Assembly (NCBI RefSeq): GCF_014333585.1
Contig: NZ_JACSCW010000001.1
Location: 744,001 to 808,000, forward strand
Length of the DNA stretch: 64,000 nucleotides
DNA from: Hymenobacter sp. BT188
GTDB taxonomy: Bacteria > Bacteroidota > Bacteroidia > Cytophagales > Hymenobacteraceae
Direction of reading: 5' to 3'
Below are positions 43,990 to 53,063 of this stretch, piece by piece. The translations under genes and the position numbers were made by a program. The notes beneath the pieces were generated by a model, which saw only the letters and a list, made by a program, of their open reading frames with translations, was not told the DNA's origin and ran no database searches. Position 1 is the stretch's first letter, and each line of letters starts with the position of its first letter.

Positions 43990-44664
43990 ATGAATATGCT
44001 GTTCGGAATTCACCATAAAGCCAAACTGGCGTTTCTATTTCTCGGTATACTGCTGACGATGGTAGGCAGTAGCTTATGGGAAACCCGCCAGCTGCACGAC
44101 ATGAACACCGCCGTCGCCTCCCTCTACCAAGACCGGCTTCAGCCTGCCGCAGGCTTATTTGCCCTCAACGACCGGATGTATGCCAAGCGCCAGTTACTGG
44201 AAAGCTATTTGGCCGCGCCGACCCAGGCACATTTCCACGATACCCAGGTTCAGCTGGCAGCTCAAAACAAGGCCATCGACTCCCTGCTCAAGAGCTACCA
44301 AGCTACGTACATGGTGGCTGAGGAAGACAGAGTATTTCAGTCCGTGATGACACACCTCACTCGCTATAATTACTTGGAAGACGAGTTGCTGTACGTAGGC
44401 GAGCCTGCATCCGGAATCACTGCCCGGGAGCTGGCGCAGCAGTTTAACCGCATTCATGCGGATGTGAGCCATCTCACCCAGATTCAGCTCCAGGTGGGCC
44501 AGCAGCTGTCCCGCGGCTCGGCGGTCGCCGATGGACAAGCCACGCTGCTCAGTCAGGTCAAAATCGCGCTGCTGGTGGTTCTCACGCTAGCCATTCTGCA
44601 GGCCATAGTGGTGGATAAACAGCCCCTGCTACCCAAAAATCTCAAAAAATTCCGCCTGAACTAA
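43990..44664 (+). CDS. Orphan four-helix-bundle sensory membrane protein (4HB_MCP-like, no output domain)
   Basis: A 224 aa protein. One transmembrane helix near the N-terminus (AKLAFLFLGILLTMVGSSLW, about 11-30), then a 155-residue periplasmic helical bundle (METRQLHDMNT-like start, LYQDRLQPAAGLFALNDRMY … VFQSVMTHLTRYNYLEDELL), and a second helix (VKIALLVVLTLAILQAIVV, about 190-208) followed by a short basic tail. This is exactly the sensor module of chemoreceptors and histidine kinases, but there is no HAMP, kinase or signalling domain after helix two. It ends five bases before the phoU stop, convergent with the Pst-PhoU operon. Role unknown. It might work through a partner protein. Confidence 0.75.
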   Translation: MNMLFGIHHKAKLAFLFLGILLTMVGSSLWETRQLHDMNTAVASLYQDRLQPAAGLFALNDRMYAKRQLLESYLAAPTQAHFHDTQVQLAAQNKAIDSLLKSYQATYMVAEEDRVFQSVMTHLTRYNYLEDELLYVGEPASGITARELAQQFNRIHADVSHLTQIQLQVGQQLSRGSAVADGQATLLSQVKIALLVVLTLAILQAIVVDKQPLLPKNLKKFRLN

Positions 44665-44669
44665 GATAG

Positions 44670-45356
44670 CTACTGGCCCCGGTGCTTGCCCGACTGGTGG
44701 CGCAACACCTGCGCCTCCAGGTAGAAGATGATTTCCTCCGCAATGTTCTTGGCCTCGTCGCCAATGCGGTCGAGCTTACGCACGAGCAGCAGGATCTGCA
44801 GAGCTTGCTGCACCTGCCCCGGATGATCCTGAATATAGGCCGCCAGGGCAGCGTGCGCCTGTACATTGTTGTCAGCCAGAACTTTTACCTCCTTGAACAT
44901 GCGCCGGGCCAGCTGGCTGTCTTCCTGCTCAAAAGCCCCTTGAACCATTTCCAGCAGCATGGTAGCCTCCCGGCACATCTCGTCCAAGCGGCTGATAGCC
45001 AGCAAATGAGGATCAAATTTTTCCTCGGCCTTCAGCACAAAGCGCCGGACAAACTGGGCCATGGCTTTGGCCGCATCGCCCACGCGCTCCAGGCTGGTAT
45101 TAATTTTTAGCACGGCCAACACGAACCGCAGATCAATGGCGACCGGCGTGTGCAGTGCGATGATGCTTTCGCAGTGTCGCTCAATTTTCAACTCCCGGGT
45201 ATTGATACGCTTCTCCTGCCGCGACACCTCTTTTACCAGCGCTGGATCAGGCGTATGCAATGCCCGCTGGCTGCGCTGCAACTGCTCCAGTACCAGCCCC
45301 CACATGACATGGACCTCTTGTTTAAGCTGCTGAATCTCAATTGCTAAGTGAGCCAT
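44670..45356 (-). CDS. phoU: Phosphate-signalling protein PhoU
   Basis: A 228 aa cytoplasmic protein built from two three-helix PhoU repeats. Each repeat has the E/DxxxD metal motifs: EKRINTRELKIERHCESIIA and HTPVAIDLRFVLAVLKINTS then LERVGDAAKAMAQFVRR in the first half, LDRIGDEAKNIAEEIIFYL in the second. PhoU links the Pst transporter's state to the PhoR kinase and limits phosphate uptake. It is the last gene of pstS-pstC-pstA-pstB-phoU, 57 bases after pstB. Neither phoB nor phoR is in the window. Confidence 0.95.
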   Translation of the reverse strand: MAHLAIEIQQLKQEVHVMWGLVLEQLQRSQRALHTPDPALVKEVSRQEKRINTRELKIERHCESIIALHTPVAIDLRFVLAVLKINTSLERVGDAAKAMAQFVRRFVLKAEEKFDPHLLAISRLDEMCREATMLLEMVQGAFEQEDSQLARRMFKEVKVLADNNVQAHAALAAYIQDHPGQVQQALQILLLVRKLDRIGDEAKNIAEEIIFYLEAQVLRHQSGKHRGQ

Positions 45357-45413
45357 TTTGGTAGTAAATGATGGAAGCCCTGCGGACTGCGGCGGCTGAC
45401 GCCAACAAGGAAA

Positions 45414-46166
45414 TCAGCCAAAGCGGCCCGTGATGTAGTTCTGCGTTTGCTCGTGGCTGGGCTGGGTGAAGAGCCGGCCTGTATCGTCGTACTCTATCAG
45501 GTGGCCGTAGTTGAAGAAGGCCGTTTTATCGCTCACGCGGCCGGCCTGCTGCATGTTGTGTGTCACGATAAGAATGGTGTACTGCTGCTTCAGGTCATAA
45601 ATTAACTCTTCAATTTTGGCCGTGGAAATCGGGTCCAGGGCTGAGGCAGGCTCGTCCATGAGCAGAATATGGGGCTCAACGGCCAGCACGCGCGCAATAC
45701 ATAGGCGCTGCTGCTGTCCCCCCGACAAGGCCAGGGCCGACTTGCGCAAATCGTTTTTCACCTCCTCCCAGAGCGCGGCCTGACGCAGTGATTTTTCGAC
45801 CACCTCATCGAGCACGGCTTTGCTGCGGACGCCCTGCAGCACCAGCCCATACGTGACGTTGTCGTAGATGCTTTTCGGGAACGGATTCGGACGCTGGAAT
45901 ACCATGCCCACGCGCTTGCGCAGCTCCTCTACGGCTTGCTGGGGGGCATATATATCCTGACCCTGAATCAGAATGCTCCCTTCGTAGCGAAAGTCGCTGA
46001 TGAAGTCATTCATGCGGTTAAACAGCCGCAAAAACGTGGATTTGCCGCAGCCCGAAGGACCAATCAAGGCCGTCACGGTATGGGCTTCAATGGTCATGGA
46101 AATGTCCTGCAGCACGTGGTTCGTGCCGTAGTACACATTCACATGCTTAACCTCCAGTTCGGGCAT
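45414..46166 (-). CDS. pstB: Phosphate ABC transporter ATPase PstB
   Basis: A 250 aa ATPase with Walker [20 protein letters not shown] (about 36-54, a PstB hallmark), signature [20 protein letters not shown], Walker [21 protein letters not shown] and H-loop [14 protein letters not shown]. The C-terminal [20 protein letters not shown] followed by ITGRFG is typical of PstB. It energises phosphate import through PstC-PstA. The start lies 23 bases after the pstA stop. Confidence 0.97.
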   Translation of the reverse strand: MPELEVKHVNVYYGTNHVLQDISMTIEAHTVTALIGPSGCGKSTFLRLFNRMNDFISDFRYEGSILIQGQDIYAPQQAVEELRKRVGMVFQRPNPFPKSIYDNVTYGLVLQGVRSKAVLDEVVEKSLRQAALWEEVKNDLRKSALALSGGQQQRLCIARVLAVEPHILLMDEPASALDPISTAKIEELIYDLKQQYTILIVTHNMQQAGRVSDKTAFFNYGHLIEYDDTGRLFTQPSHEQTQNYITGRFG

Positions 46167-46189
46167 CAGGCAAGGCAGATTAGGGGAAA

Positions 46190-47044
46190 CTAGGGCAAAT
46201 GCCGCCGCCAGCGGTTACGCAGAAATATAGCTAATCCGTTCAGCCCGAACGTAATGAGCAGCAGCACAATAATAGCGGCGGCGGCGTTGAAACTGAATGC
46301 TTGCTGCGGGCGCGAAATCCAGTTAAATATTTGAACGGGCAGCGCGGAAAACTCGTCTAGGGGGCTTTTTGGCGCAAACGGGACGTAAGCCAGCACTCCC
46401 AGCACGAGCAGGGGGGCCGTTTCGCCCACCGCCCGCGACAAGGCCAGAATAATTCCCGTGAGAATGCCCCCCATGGAAGCCGGTAGGACCTGATACCAGA
46501 TAGTTTGCCAGCGCGTCGCGCCCAAGGCAAAAGAAGCTTCGCGCAGCGTTTTGGGTACAGCCCGGATAGCCTCGCGGGTGGCTACAATGAGAATAGGCAG
46601 GATGAGCAGGGCCAGCGTGCAGCTGGCGGCCAGCACGCTGCTGCCCATGCGCAGAAAACGGACAAAGATGTTAAGCCCCAGCAAGCCATAAATCACCGAT
46701 GGGACACCGGCCAGGTTAGTGATATTGATTTCGAGCAAGGCTGACCAGCGACTTTTGCGGCCATATTCTTCCAGGTAAACGCCCGCTGCCAGGCCCACTG
46801 GCACCGCAATTAGGGCGGTGAGCACCATAATCCAGACGGTGCCCAGCAGGGCCGTGTAAATGCCCGCTCGCTCGGGAAAGCGCGAAGGAAGAGCGCTTAA
46901 AAATTGCCAGTTCAGGCGACCCAGGCCCGTGCGCAGAATATCGAGCAGGAAGACGGCCAGGAGCAGCAAGCCAAGCATTGTAGCCAACAGGCCCACCGCA
47001 CGGAAGGCGCCGTCGAGCAGGCGGTTGCGGGTCATGTTACTCAT
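46190..47044 (-). CDS. pstA: Phosphate ABC transporter permease PstA
   Basis: A 284 aa membrane protein with about six helices and the EAA-type loop [20 protein letters not shown] then [20 protein letters not shown], which docks PstB. The region [20 protein letters not shown] followed by [19 protein letters not shown] is diagnostic for PstA. The start overlaps the pstC stop by eight bases, so translation is coupled. It forms the transmembrane channel together with PstC. Confidence 0.95.
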   Translation of the reverse strand: MSNMTRNRLLDGAFRAVGLLATMLGLLLLAVFLLDILRTGLGRLNWQFLSALPSRFPERAGIYTALLGTVWIMVLTALIAVPVGLAAGVYLEEYGRKSRWSALLEINITNLAGVPSVIYGLLGLNIFVRFLRMGSSVLAASCTLALLILPILIVATREAIRAVPKTLREASFALGATRWQTIWYQVLPASMGGILTGIILALSRAVGETAPLLVLGVLAYVPFAPKSPLDEFSALPVQIFNWISRPQQAFSFNAAAAIIVLLLITFGLNGLAIFLRNRWRRHLP

Positions 47045-47912
47045 ATTGCTCCCGGAATTTCTGGCGGAACCAATACCCCACGTTATTCAACACCAGCGTA
47101 AGAATAAAGAGGGTGATGCCAGCGGCAAAAATAGTGTCATATTCTAGGGTGCCATAGGCCACATCGCCGGAGCTGACTTGCACGATATAGGTAGTAATGG
47201 TCTCGACCGGCACCAGTGGATTTGCCGTCAGGCGAGGTTCCTGTCCGGCCGCAATAGCTACAATCATCGTCTCGCCAACCGCCCGGGAAATGGCCAGTAT
47301 CACCGAGACGGTAATGCCCGACGAAGCGGCTGGCACCACCACCCTCATGGCCGTTTGCAGGCGCGTAGCCCCCAGCGCGTAGGAGGCTTCGCGTAAGGCA
47401 CGGGGCACGGCCGTAAGCGCATCTTCACTCAGCGAAGAAACCAGGGGCAGAATCATAATTCCCATTACGCTGCCAGCCGACAGGGCATTGAATCCGGCCA
47501 TACTGGGTATCAGTCGTTGCAAAAACGGCGTAACCACGGTCAGGGCAAAAAAGCCATAGACTACGGTGGGCACCGCTGCCAGAACTTCGAGCAGCGGCTT
47601 AATGACATTACGAAAGCCCACCGTCGCGTACTCATTGAGGTAGATAGCAATGATGAGACCCAGCGGCAGGGCTACGGCGATGGCCACGCCCGTGGTCAGC
47701 AAGGTGCCCGCCACCAGCGGCAGAATACCGAAATGTTTGTCGGCAAAGAGCGGTGTCCACTGCGTATCAGTCAAAAACGTGCCCAGCGGCACCTGCCGAA
47801 AAAAATGCGCGGCCTCCACGGCCAGCATCACAATAATGCCCCCCGTAGTGAGCACGCTGATGCCCGCGCTCAGCGCCAGCAGGGCTTCGATGAGGCGTTC
47901 TCGTTGTTTCAT
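47037..47912 (-). CDS. pstC: Phosphate ABC transporter permease PstC
   Basis: A 291 aa membrane protein with about six helices. Family markers are GTFLTDTQWTPLFADKHFGI then LPLVAGTLLTTGVAIAVALP, the segment VIKPLLEVLAAVPTVVYGFF, and the EAA loop TAVPRALREASYALGATRLQ. The gene overlaps pstA by eight bases and follows pstS after 27 bases. With PstA it makes the phosphate translocation path. Confidence 0.95.
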   Translation of the reverse strand: MKQRERLIEALLALSAGISVLTTGGIIVMLAVEAAHFFRQVPLGTFLTDTQWTPLFADKHFGILPLVAGTLLTTGVAIAVALPLGLIIAIYLNEYATVGFRNVIKPLLEVLAAVPTVVYGFFALTVVTPFLQRLIPSMAGFNALSAGSVMGIMILPLVSSLSEDALTAVPRALREASYALGATRLQTAMRVVVPAASSGITVSVILAISRAVGETMIVAIAAGQEPRLTANPLVPVETITTYIVQVSSGDVAYGTLEYDTIFAAGITLFILTLVLNNVGYWFRQKFREQYE

Positions 47913-47939
47913 GGCTGGTAGGAGAGATGGGTGAAACGG

Positions 47940-48908
47940 TTACCGTTGTTGGGCTACAAACTCGTCAAAGCGGGTCTGCTGGCGCCGGTATTCCGTGGCT
48001 GGCAGCGGAATATATCCCACCTCACGCGCCAAGTGTGGGGCCTGCACCAAGTAAAAATGGAGAAAGGTCTGCACCTCGGGGCGGCGCGCGGCCACGCTGC
48101 TCACGTATAGAAGCAAGGGGCGCGACAGGGGCGCGTACGTATTATTCTTAACGGTTTCGACGGTGGGCGTAACCGGCCCAGTGCCATTGCCGGGCTGCTC
48201 GTCGTCGATGGGCACGAGGCGGAGGGCCGCATGGTTGGCCTCGTAGTAGGCGAAGCCAAAGAAGCCTAGGGCCAGTGGATCGGTGGAGACGCCCTGAACC
48301 AGCACGTTGTCATCTTCGCTGGCCGTATAATCGCCCCGACTGGCATGGCGCTGGCCCACGATGGCCTGGGTGAAATAATCATAGGTACCAGAGGCGGTTC
48401 CAGCCCCAAACAGATGGATTTCAGCCGCCGGCCACTCCGGTCGAATCTGATTCCACCGCAGGATGCGGTGCTGGGCTGCCGGCTCCCACATTTTCTTTAG
48501 CTCACTCACTTTCAGACTCTTTACCCACGTATTGCTGGGGTGCACCACCACCACCAATCCATCAAAGGCCACCGTCAGGGGCAGATAATCAATGTCCTGC
48601 CTTTGGCAGTCCTGGCCTTCGCGGTCGGTGATGGGCCGCGAGGCGTTGGTCAGGTCAATCTCCCGTCGGCAGAACTTCTGAAAGCCGCCCCCGGTCCCCG
48701 AAATGCCCACAGTGATACGCGCCGCTGGGTGTTGCCGTGCATATTCCTCCACTACCGCCTCCGTAATAGGAAATACGGTGCTGGAGCCGTCAATGCTTAT
48801 TTTTTGACTGGTCGATTTTTCGCCGCATGCCGCTGCCAGCAACGCCAGTAGGAGGGGTGTCCCTTTAAGGAAACCAGACCTGAGCGGATGGGTAGCAGCG
48901 TATCCCAT
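47940..48908 (-). CDS. pstS: Phosphate-binding lipoprotein PstS
   Basis: Start 48908 ([20 protein letters not shown]) gives a lipoprotein signal with lipobox LAAAC at Cys28, so the protein sits at the outer face of the inner membrane. The mature part opens [20 protein letters not shown], the phosphate-binding loop of PstS, and continues with [20 protein letters not shown] and [27 protein letters not shown] is the second lobe's phosphate loop. Length 322 aa is normal for the PstS-like family of Bacteroidota. It is the first gene of the pst operon, and its promoter must lie in 48909-49010. Confidence 0.94.
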   Translation of the reverse strand: MGYAATHPLRSGFLKGTPLLLALLAAACGEKSTSQKISIDGSSTVFPITEAVVEEYARQHPAARITVGISGTGGGFQKFCRREIDLTNASRPITDREGQDCQRQDIDYLPLTVAFDGLVVVVHPSNTWVKSLKVSELKKMWEPAAQHRILRWNQIRPEWPAAEIHLFGAGTASGTYDYFTQAIVGQRHASRGDYTASEDDNVLVQGVSTDPLALGFFGFAYYEANHAALRLVPIDDEQPGNGTGPVTPTVETVKNNTYAPLSRPLLLYVSSVAARRPEVQTFLHFYLVQAPHLAREVGYIPLPATEYRRQQTRFDEFVAQQR

Positions 48909-49354
48909 GGTCGAAGAAGCACTAGTTACCAAAAAAGCCCCCCAGACCGCTTCGTCGGCGCTCCTAAGGGCAGCTAGGAAGTATGGACATGGACAGTCAA
49001 CCTTGTAAGGTAGTCATGCCGAGCGGAGCGAAGCATCTCGCCAGCGGGAGTGAGGTTAGTAATCCTGTGTTAGCACGCGAGATGCTTCGCTCCGCTCGGC
49101 ATGACGTTCTTGTATCAACTGTCCATACACTCTAGAATAAATAAATCAACCTACGTGCGCTCTTAACCAAACGCGTAAGAGGTAGATAGGAATGACGGAG
49201 GCCAGCACAGAAAGCCTAAGCTAACCACAAAAATTAAACATATAAAATAATAACTTGTGTTTTAGAGCTTTAAGCCCGAACCTCATCTGCTCCTATACTA
49301 GCGCGCGGCGAAGTATTGCCGCATGCCTGGGTGGGGGGCTTTTTTGCGCAGGCT
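48909..49354. other. Divergent promoter region with a long hairpin repeat
   Basis: About 446 bases between pstS (leftward) and the pyruvate kinase-like gene (rightward). It holds a G6C copy at 48937-48943, the family A hairpin at 49013-49105 with further matching flanks, an A/T-rich patch (about 49220-49260) and another G6C copy at 49333-49339, 16 bases before the next start. I could not identify a Pho box. Confidence 0.5.
49013..49105. repeat. Long intergenic hairpin, family A copy 2
   Basis: GTCATGCCGAGCGGAGCGAA… (49013-49041) is matched by its reverse complement at 49077-49105, 29 bases per arm with no visible mismatch and a 35-base centre. Beyond the arms, GTATGGACA…GGACAGT at about 48981-48997 and ACTGTCCATAC at about 49119-49129 are again complementary, so the whole unit may be near 150 bases. 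The same arm sequence occurs at 37482, 58951 and, diverged, 61625. Confidence 0.9.
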
Positions 49355-51244
49355 ATGACAGACCAACCCGCATCCTCGCTTTTTGCCGACCGCTATGGCG
49401 CCCAAATAGCTGAGTTGCTGACCGAACTGACCAGCTTGCGCCAGGATATGGTGAGCGGAACTGAGTTGGCCGGGGGCCGGCTGGCGCAGGTGCACCCCAC
49501 GTTTCGGGTGAGCGCCCACAACCTATTGCACTACCTGGCGCTGCGCCGCCACGATTTGCGCCCTTTGCAGCAGCGGCTGGCGGCGCTAGGTCTATCGTCT
49601 TTAGGGCGCGCCGAATCCCATGCACTGGCCAGCGTTGACGCTGTGCTGGCCGTTTTGCACGAATTGGCTCAGCCCGGTACCTCTCATCAGCTGCCTGCCG
49701 ATGATATTGCCCCGGACTTTAAGAGTGGGGGGCGTTTGCTGGCGGAGCACAGCGAGGCCGTGCTGGGGCCAGTGCCCGCCACGCGCGACGTCCGTATCAT
49801 GGTCACGTTGCCCAGCGAGGCGGCCACCGATTACCCGTTGGTGCGGGATCTGCTGCGCCAGGGCATGGACTGCGTGCGTATCAACTGCGCACACGATGAT
49901 CGGGCGGCCTGGCAGAAAATGATTGACCATCTGCGCCAAGCCGAGCAGGAGATCGGCAAGTCCTGCAAGGTCTGCATGGATTTGGGCGGCGCTAAGCTCC
50001 GCACCACTGGCCTGCCCCCGGCACCGGCCGTGCTACGAATCAGTCCCATCCGCGACGAGTTTGGCCAGGTACTGACGCCGGCTCGCCTCTGGCTTACCAG
50101 TCGGGAGTTACCGCAGGCGGCGCTGGCGAGCGGGACAATACGCTTGTTCTTCCCCCAAGTGTGGCTGCGGCAGCTAAGCCCCGGCGATGTCATTCGGTTT
50201 CGGGATGCAAGGGGCAACAAACGCAAGCTGCGCGTACGCAGCTCGAATGAGCAAGGCTGCTGGGCGGAGCTGCGCAAAACGGCCTATCTGGTGCCCAGCA
50301 CCCGCTTTCGGGGCCCCGAGGCGAAAGCCACACTAGAGGAGTTGCCCCAGTCAGACTCGTTTATCCTGCTCCGCCCCGGAGACCAGTTGCAGCTTACCCG
50401 AGGAGCGCTGCCCACTGCGGTATCCGATGGTATGCCAGGTGCCGGTATACCTCCGGCTGTAATTGGCTGCGCGCTACCGGAAGTGCTTGATTACGTGAAT
50501 CCGGGTGAGCGAATTTGGTTTGACGACGGCAAAATCGGCGGCGTAGTGGACCGCGTGGAGCCAGACGCCCTACACGTGCGCATCACAGAGGCCCGGGCCA
50601 AAGGCGAAAAGCTACGCAATGATAAAGGCATCAACCTGCCCGACAGCAATTTGTCCTTGCCCTCGCTAACGGCAAAAGACCTGGAAGATTTGGCTTTTGT
50701 CGCCCAGCACGCCGATATGGTCGGCCTCTCGTTTGTCAGCAAGGCCACCGAGGTAGAGCAGCTGCAGCAGCACCTGACCCGCCTGACGGAGCGAGCCGTC
50801 GCTATTATCCTTAAAATTGAAACGCAGCGCGGCTTTGAGCAGCTACCGGCGCTACTGCTCAGCGCCATGCAGGCGGGTAGCTGTGGCGTGATGATAGCCC
50901 GCGGCGACCTGGCCGTGGAGTGTGGGTTTGAGCGGCTGGCGGAAGTGCAGGAAGAAATCCTGTGGCTCTGCGAAGCGGCACATGTGCCGGTTATCTGGGC
51001 CACGCAGGTGCTGGAAAGCCTGGCCAGCGGCGGCTTGCCTTCGCGGGCCGAAGTGACCGACGCCGCCATGAGCGACCGGGCCGAGTGCGTAATGCTCAAC
51101 AAGGGTCCGCGCGTGGTGCAGGCCGTGCAAACCCTCGACAGCATTTTGCGCCGCATGCAGGGCCATCAGCGCAAGAAAAGCGCTATGCTGCGCAGTTTAC
51201 ACGTGGCCCAGACCACCTGGCATCTGGAGCGCGCCAGCTCTTAG
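49355..51244 (+). CDS. Pyruvate kinase-like protein with an N-terminal extension and no C-terminal regulatory domain
   Basis: A 629 aa protein. Residues 1-140 are a helical extension of unknown role (ADRYGAQIAELLTELTSLRQ). The TIM barrel of pyruvate kinase follows: VRIMVTLPSEAATDYPLVRD, INCAHDD, CMDLGGAKLRTTGL (compare DTKGPEIRTG), NDKGINLPDSNLSLPSLTAK, VGLSFVSKATEVEQL, ILKIETQRGFEQL, MIARGDLAVECGFERL and WATQVLESLASGGLPSRAEV then TDAAMSDRAECVMLNKG. In true enzymes the last reads MLSGETA, so the site is altered. The barrel is also interrupted by a longer B domain, and the allosteric C domain is absent. Catalysis cannot be assumed. ATG 49355 is preferred over 49316. Confidence 0.82.
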   Translation: MTDQPASSLFADRYGAQIAELLTELTSLRQDMVSGTELAGGRLAQVHPTFRVSAHNLLHYLALRRHDLRPLQQRLAALGLSSLGRAESHALASVDAVLAVLHELAQPGTSHQLPADDIAPDFKSGGRLLAEHSEAVLGPVPATRDVRIMVTLPSEAATDYPLVRDLLRQGMDCVRINCAHDDRAAWQKMIDHLRQAEQEIGKSCKVCMDLGGAKLRTTGLPPAPAVLRISPIRDEFGQVLTPARLWLTSRELPQAALASGTIRLFFPQVWLRQLSPGDVIRFRDARGNKRKLRVRSSNEQGCWAELRKTAYLVPSTRFRGPEAKATLEELPQSDSFILLRPGDQLQLTRGALPTAVSDGMPGAGIPPAVIGCALPEVLDYVNPGERIWFDDGKIGGVVDRVEPDALHVRITEARAKGEKLRNDKGINLPDSNLSLPSLTAKDLEDLAFVAQHADMVGLSFVSKATEVEQLQQHLTRLTERAVAIILKIETQRGFEQLPALLLSAMQAGSCGVMIARGDLAVECGFERLAEVQEEILWLCEAAHVPVIWATQVLESLASGGLPSRAEVTDAAMSDRAECVMLNKGPRVVQAVQTLDSILRRMQGHQRKKSAMLRSLHVAQTTWHLERASS

Positions 51245-51330
51245 AATAGCGAAATGTTGTTCCACGCGCGCCCATTTGCATGTAGAATATCTGACTAAAA
51301 AAGCCCCCCAGAAATCAGCAGAAAAGTAGG

Positions 51331-51897
51331 TTACTGGTTTTCCCGGATGCTTTTCAATCCTTTCGTCCAGCGGGCTAATTCCCGGAGCATCGCGTCGAGC
51401 GCTTTTTCTGAAATGTCGTTCGGTGCCAAGTGGTCATTTTGGATAAATTCGGTGAAAAAAGGAATGTTTACGGCCTCCACCAGCGGCACTACTCGGTACG
51501 AGGAGAGGTCATTTTTGAGCGCATTCCAGGCCCGCGTGCCGGCCGATACCCCGCCGTAGCTGACGATGCCGGCCGCCTTGTAGCCCCACTCCTTCACCAG
51601 ATATTCCAGCGCGTTCTGCAAGGGTGCGGGGTAGCTGAAGTTGTATTCGGCCGTCACGAAAATGAAGGCGTCGGCCGCCGCTATCTGGGCGCTCCACTGT
51701 TTTGTGTGCTCGTGCTCATACTTCTGCTGGGCTGGGTGATGGGGCTCGTTCATCAGGGGCAGGTTGATGGCCTGCAGGTCCAATACCTCTACGTTGAATT
51801 CGCCGTGCTTTCTTGCTTTTTCGGCTACCCATTCGGTTACTATGGGCCCCTTCCGGCTAGGTCGTACAGTGGCGGTAATGATTTTCAGGTTGTACAT
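51331..51897 (-). CDS. NADPH-dependent FMN reductase-family oxidoreductase
   Basis: A 188 aa flavodoxin-like protein starting MYNLKIITATVRPSRKGPIV, where TVRPSRKG binds the FMN phosphate. The flavin-side loop AAADAFIFVTAEYNFSYPAP is the family hallmark, followed by LQNALEYLVKEWGYKAAGIV and SYGGVSAGTRA. Members reduce FMN, quinones or azo compounds with NAD(P)H. Start 51897 is chosen. The longer start lies in the next gene's 3' region. It lies 83 bases after the DUF5996 gene and converges with the pyruvate kinase-like gene. Confidence 0.92.
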   Translation of the reverse strand: MYNLKIITATVRPSRKGPIVTEWVAEKARKHGEFNVEVLDLQAINLPLMNEPHHPAQQKYEHEHTKQWSAQIAAADAFIFVTAEYNFSYPAPLQNALEYLVKEWGYKAAGIVSYGGVSAGTRAWNALKNDLSSYRVVPLVEAVNIPFFTEFIQNDHLAPNDISEKALDAMLRELARWTKGLKSIRENQ

Positions 51898-51980
51898 AGA
51901 GGGTAGTTTGATTGGTACGGTTAGCGAGAATAAGAAATATTTATTCAAGCATCTGCGTGGGGGCAAATCTACCGGGAATG

Positions 51981-52898
51981 TTACGCTCTTTCCAGGGCTG
52001 CGCGGTCCCAATGGGCCAGGGTTGCGGCGGCTTCGTAGGTGCTTTGCAAAAAACTGAGCACTGCTTGGCGCGGATCGGGAGCCGTGCGTGCGGCTTCGTA
52101 GGGCAGCAGAAACTCGCCCATCTCTTGGCTAAAAAAGCCCCCCGCAGGCTGGATAGGCGCGTTGGCCACCTCTGGCAGACTTGGGTAGGCGTAGCTATAA
52201 AATGCTGCCTCCTGCCCATTGCCCCCAGGCCACCAGCCGGCGGCAATCTGCTCTTCGGAGTACGACTCGCGGGTTACCCAATCAGCCAGATGAGGAATGC
52301 CACCCGGATGGGGAGGCGCGGGCCGGCCCGAAAAGCGCGTGACGGCCAAATCAAAGCTTCCCCAGAAGAAATGCACCGGACTGCATTTGCCCCGAAAGCG
52401 ACTCCGAAACTCCTGCAGCACTTGGTCGGCACGCAGCAGGATGTCCCAGAAGGTTTCTACAGTGGTGGCGTCGTAGGCACGGTGGATCTGATCCTGGATA
52501 AAAGGTGTGGTGTCTTCAATCTCCACCGGCACCGGCCACAACTTTACCGCAATGCCGGCTTCGCGCAGCAGGCCGCGGTAGGCCTGGTAGAAGTCGGCCA
52601 CGGATCGGGGTTCCAGAGCCAGCTCGTGGGTACGGCCGTCGGAGGTATGCACGCGCAGCTGGTGCGCTCGAAAGTCGAACACTATCTCGCAGCTACCCGC
52701 CGCATAGGGCATGGGCCCGGTCGACAGGCCCCGGGGCGTGACGTAGAGGGGTACCTGCCACCAATGGTTGAGCATAGGACTCAGCGCCAGGCGGGTTTTG
52801 CCCACAATTTGGGTCCACCGGTGCAGCGTCTCGCGCGTGTCGGTCCAGCTGTCGGCCGGCAAGGCTGGCCAGCGGGAGGCTAAGGTGTTGTCTATCAT
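51981..52898 (-). CDS. DUF5996-family protein
   Basis: A 305 aa cytoplasmic protein. The N-terminal WPALPADSWTDTRETLHRWT then QIVGKTRLALSPMLNHWWQV and PLYVTPRGLSTGPMP are the recognisable start of DUF5996. The middle holds KCSPVHFFWGSFDLAVTRFS and GRPAPPHPGGIPHLADWVTR, and late motifs are AAGWWPGGNGQEAAFYSYAY then QEMGEFLLPYEAAR. The function of the family is unknown. Conserved His, Trp and Glu residues suggest an enzyme. It is probably cotranscribed with the FMN reductase. Start 52898 is preferred over 52925. Confidence 0.85.
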   Translation of the reverse strand: MIDNTLASRWPALPADSWTDTRETLHRWTQIVGKTRLALSPMLNHWWQVPLYVTPRGLSTGPMPYAAGSCEIVFDFRAHQLRVHTSDGRTHELALEPRSVADFYQAYRGLLREAGIAVKLWPVPVEIEDTTPFIQDQIHRAYDATTVETFWDILLRADQVLQEFRSRFRGKCSPVHFFWGSFDLAVTRFSGRPAPPHPGGIPHLADWVTRESYSEEQIAAGWWPGGNGQEAAFYSYAYPSLPEVANAPIQPAGGFFSQEMGEFLLPYEAARTAPDPRQAVLSFLQSTYEAAATLAHWDRAALERA

Positions 52899-53063
52899 GA
52901 AGAAAAGATAAGATGAACCAACCACAAATCCTCCCTGCGCTGGCGCGATAGCCTAGCTTACGAACTCGGAGTTCATTGAGGATTCAGTAAATACAAAAGC
53001 TTTCTGTTGATTGCAGGGGCCGTCTGCTGCGTACCCTTGGTCAGCTTTCCCGTACGTACCCTT

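Noticed and set aside
43763..43993. Short plus-strand open frame before the four-helix sensor gene
   Set aside because: The sequence is not protein-like and overlaps the likely promoter of the next gene.
49013..49105. Hairpin as a possible tRNA or small RNA
   Set aside because: The arms are too long and uninterrupted for a tRNA, and the same arms recur in other gaps, so it is a dispersed repeat.
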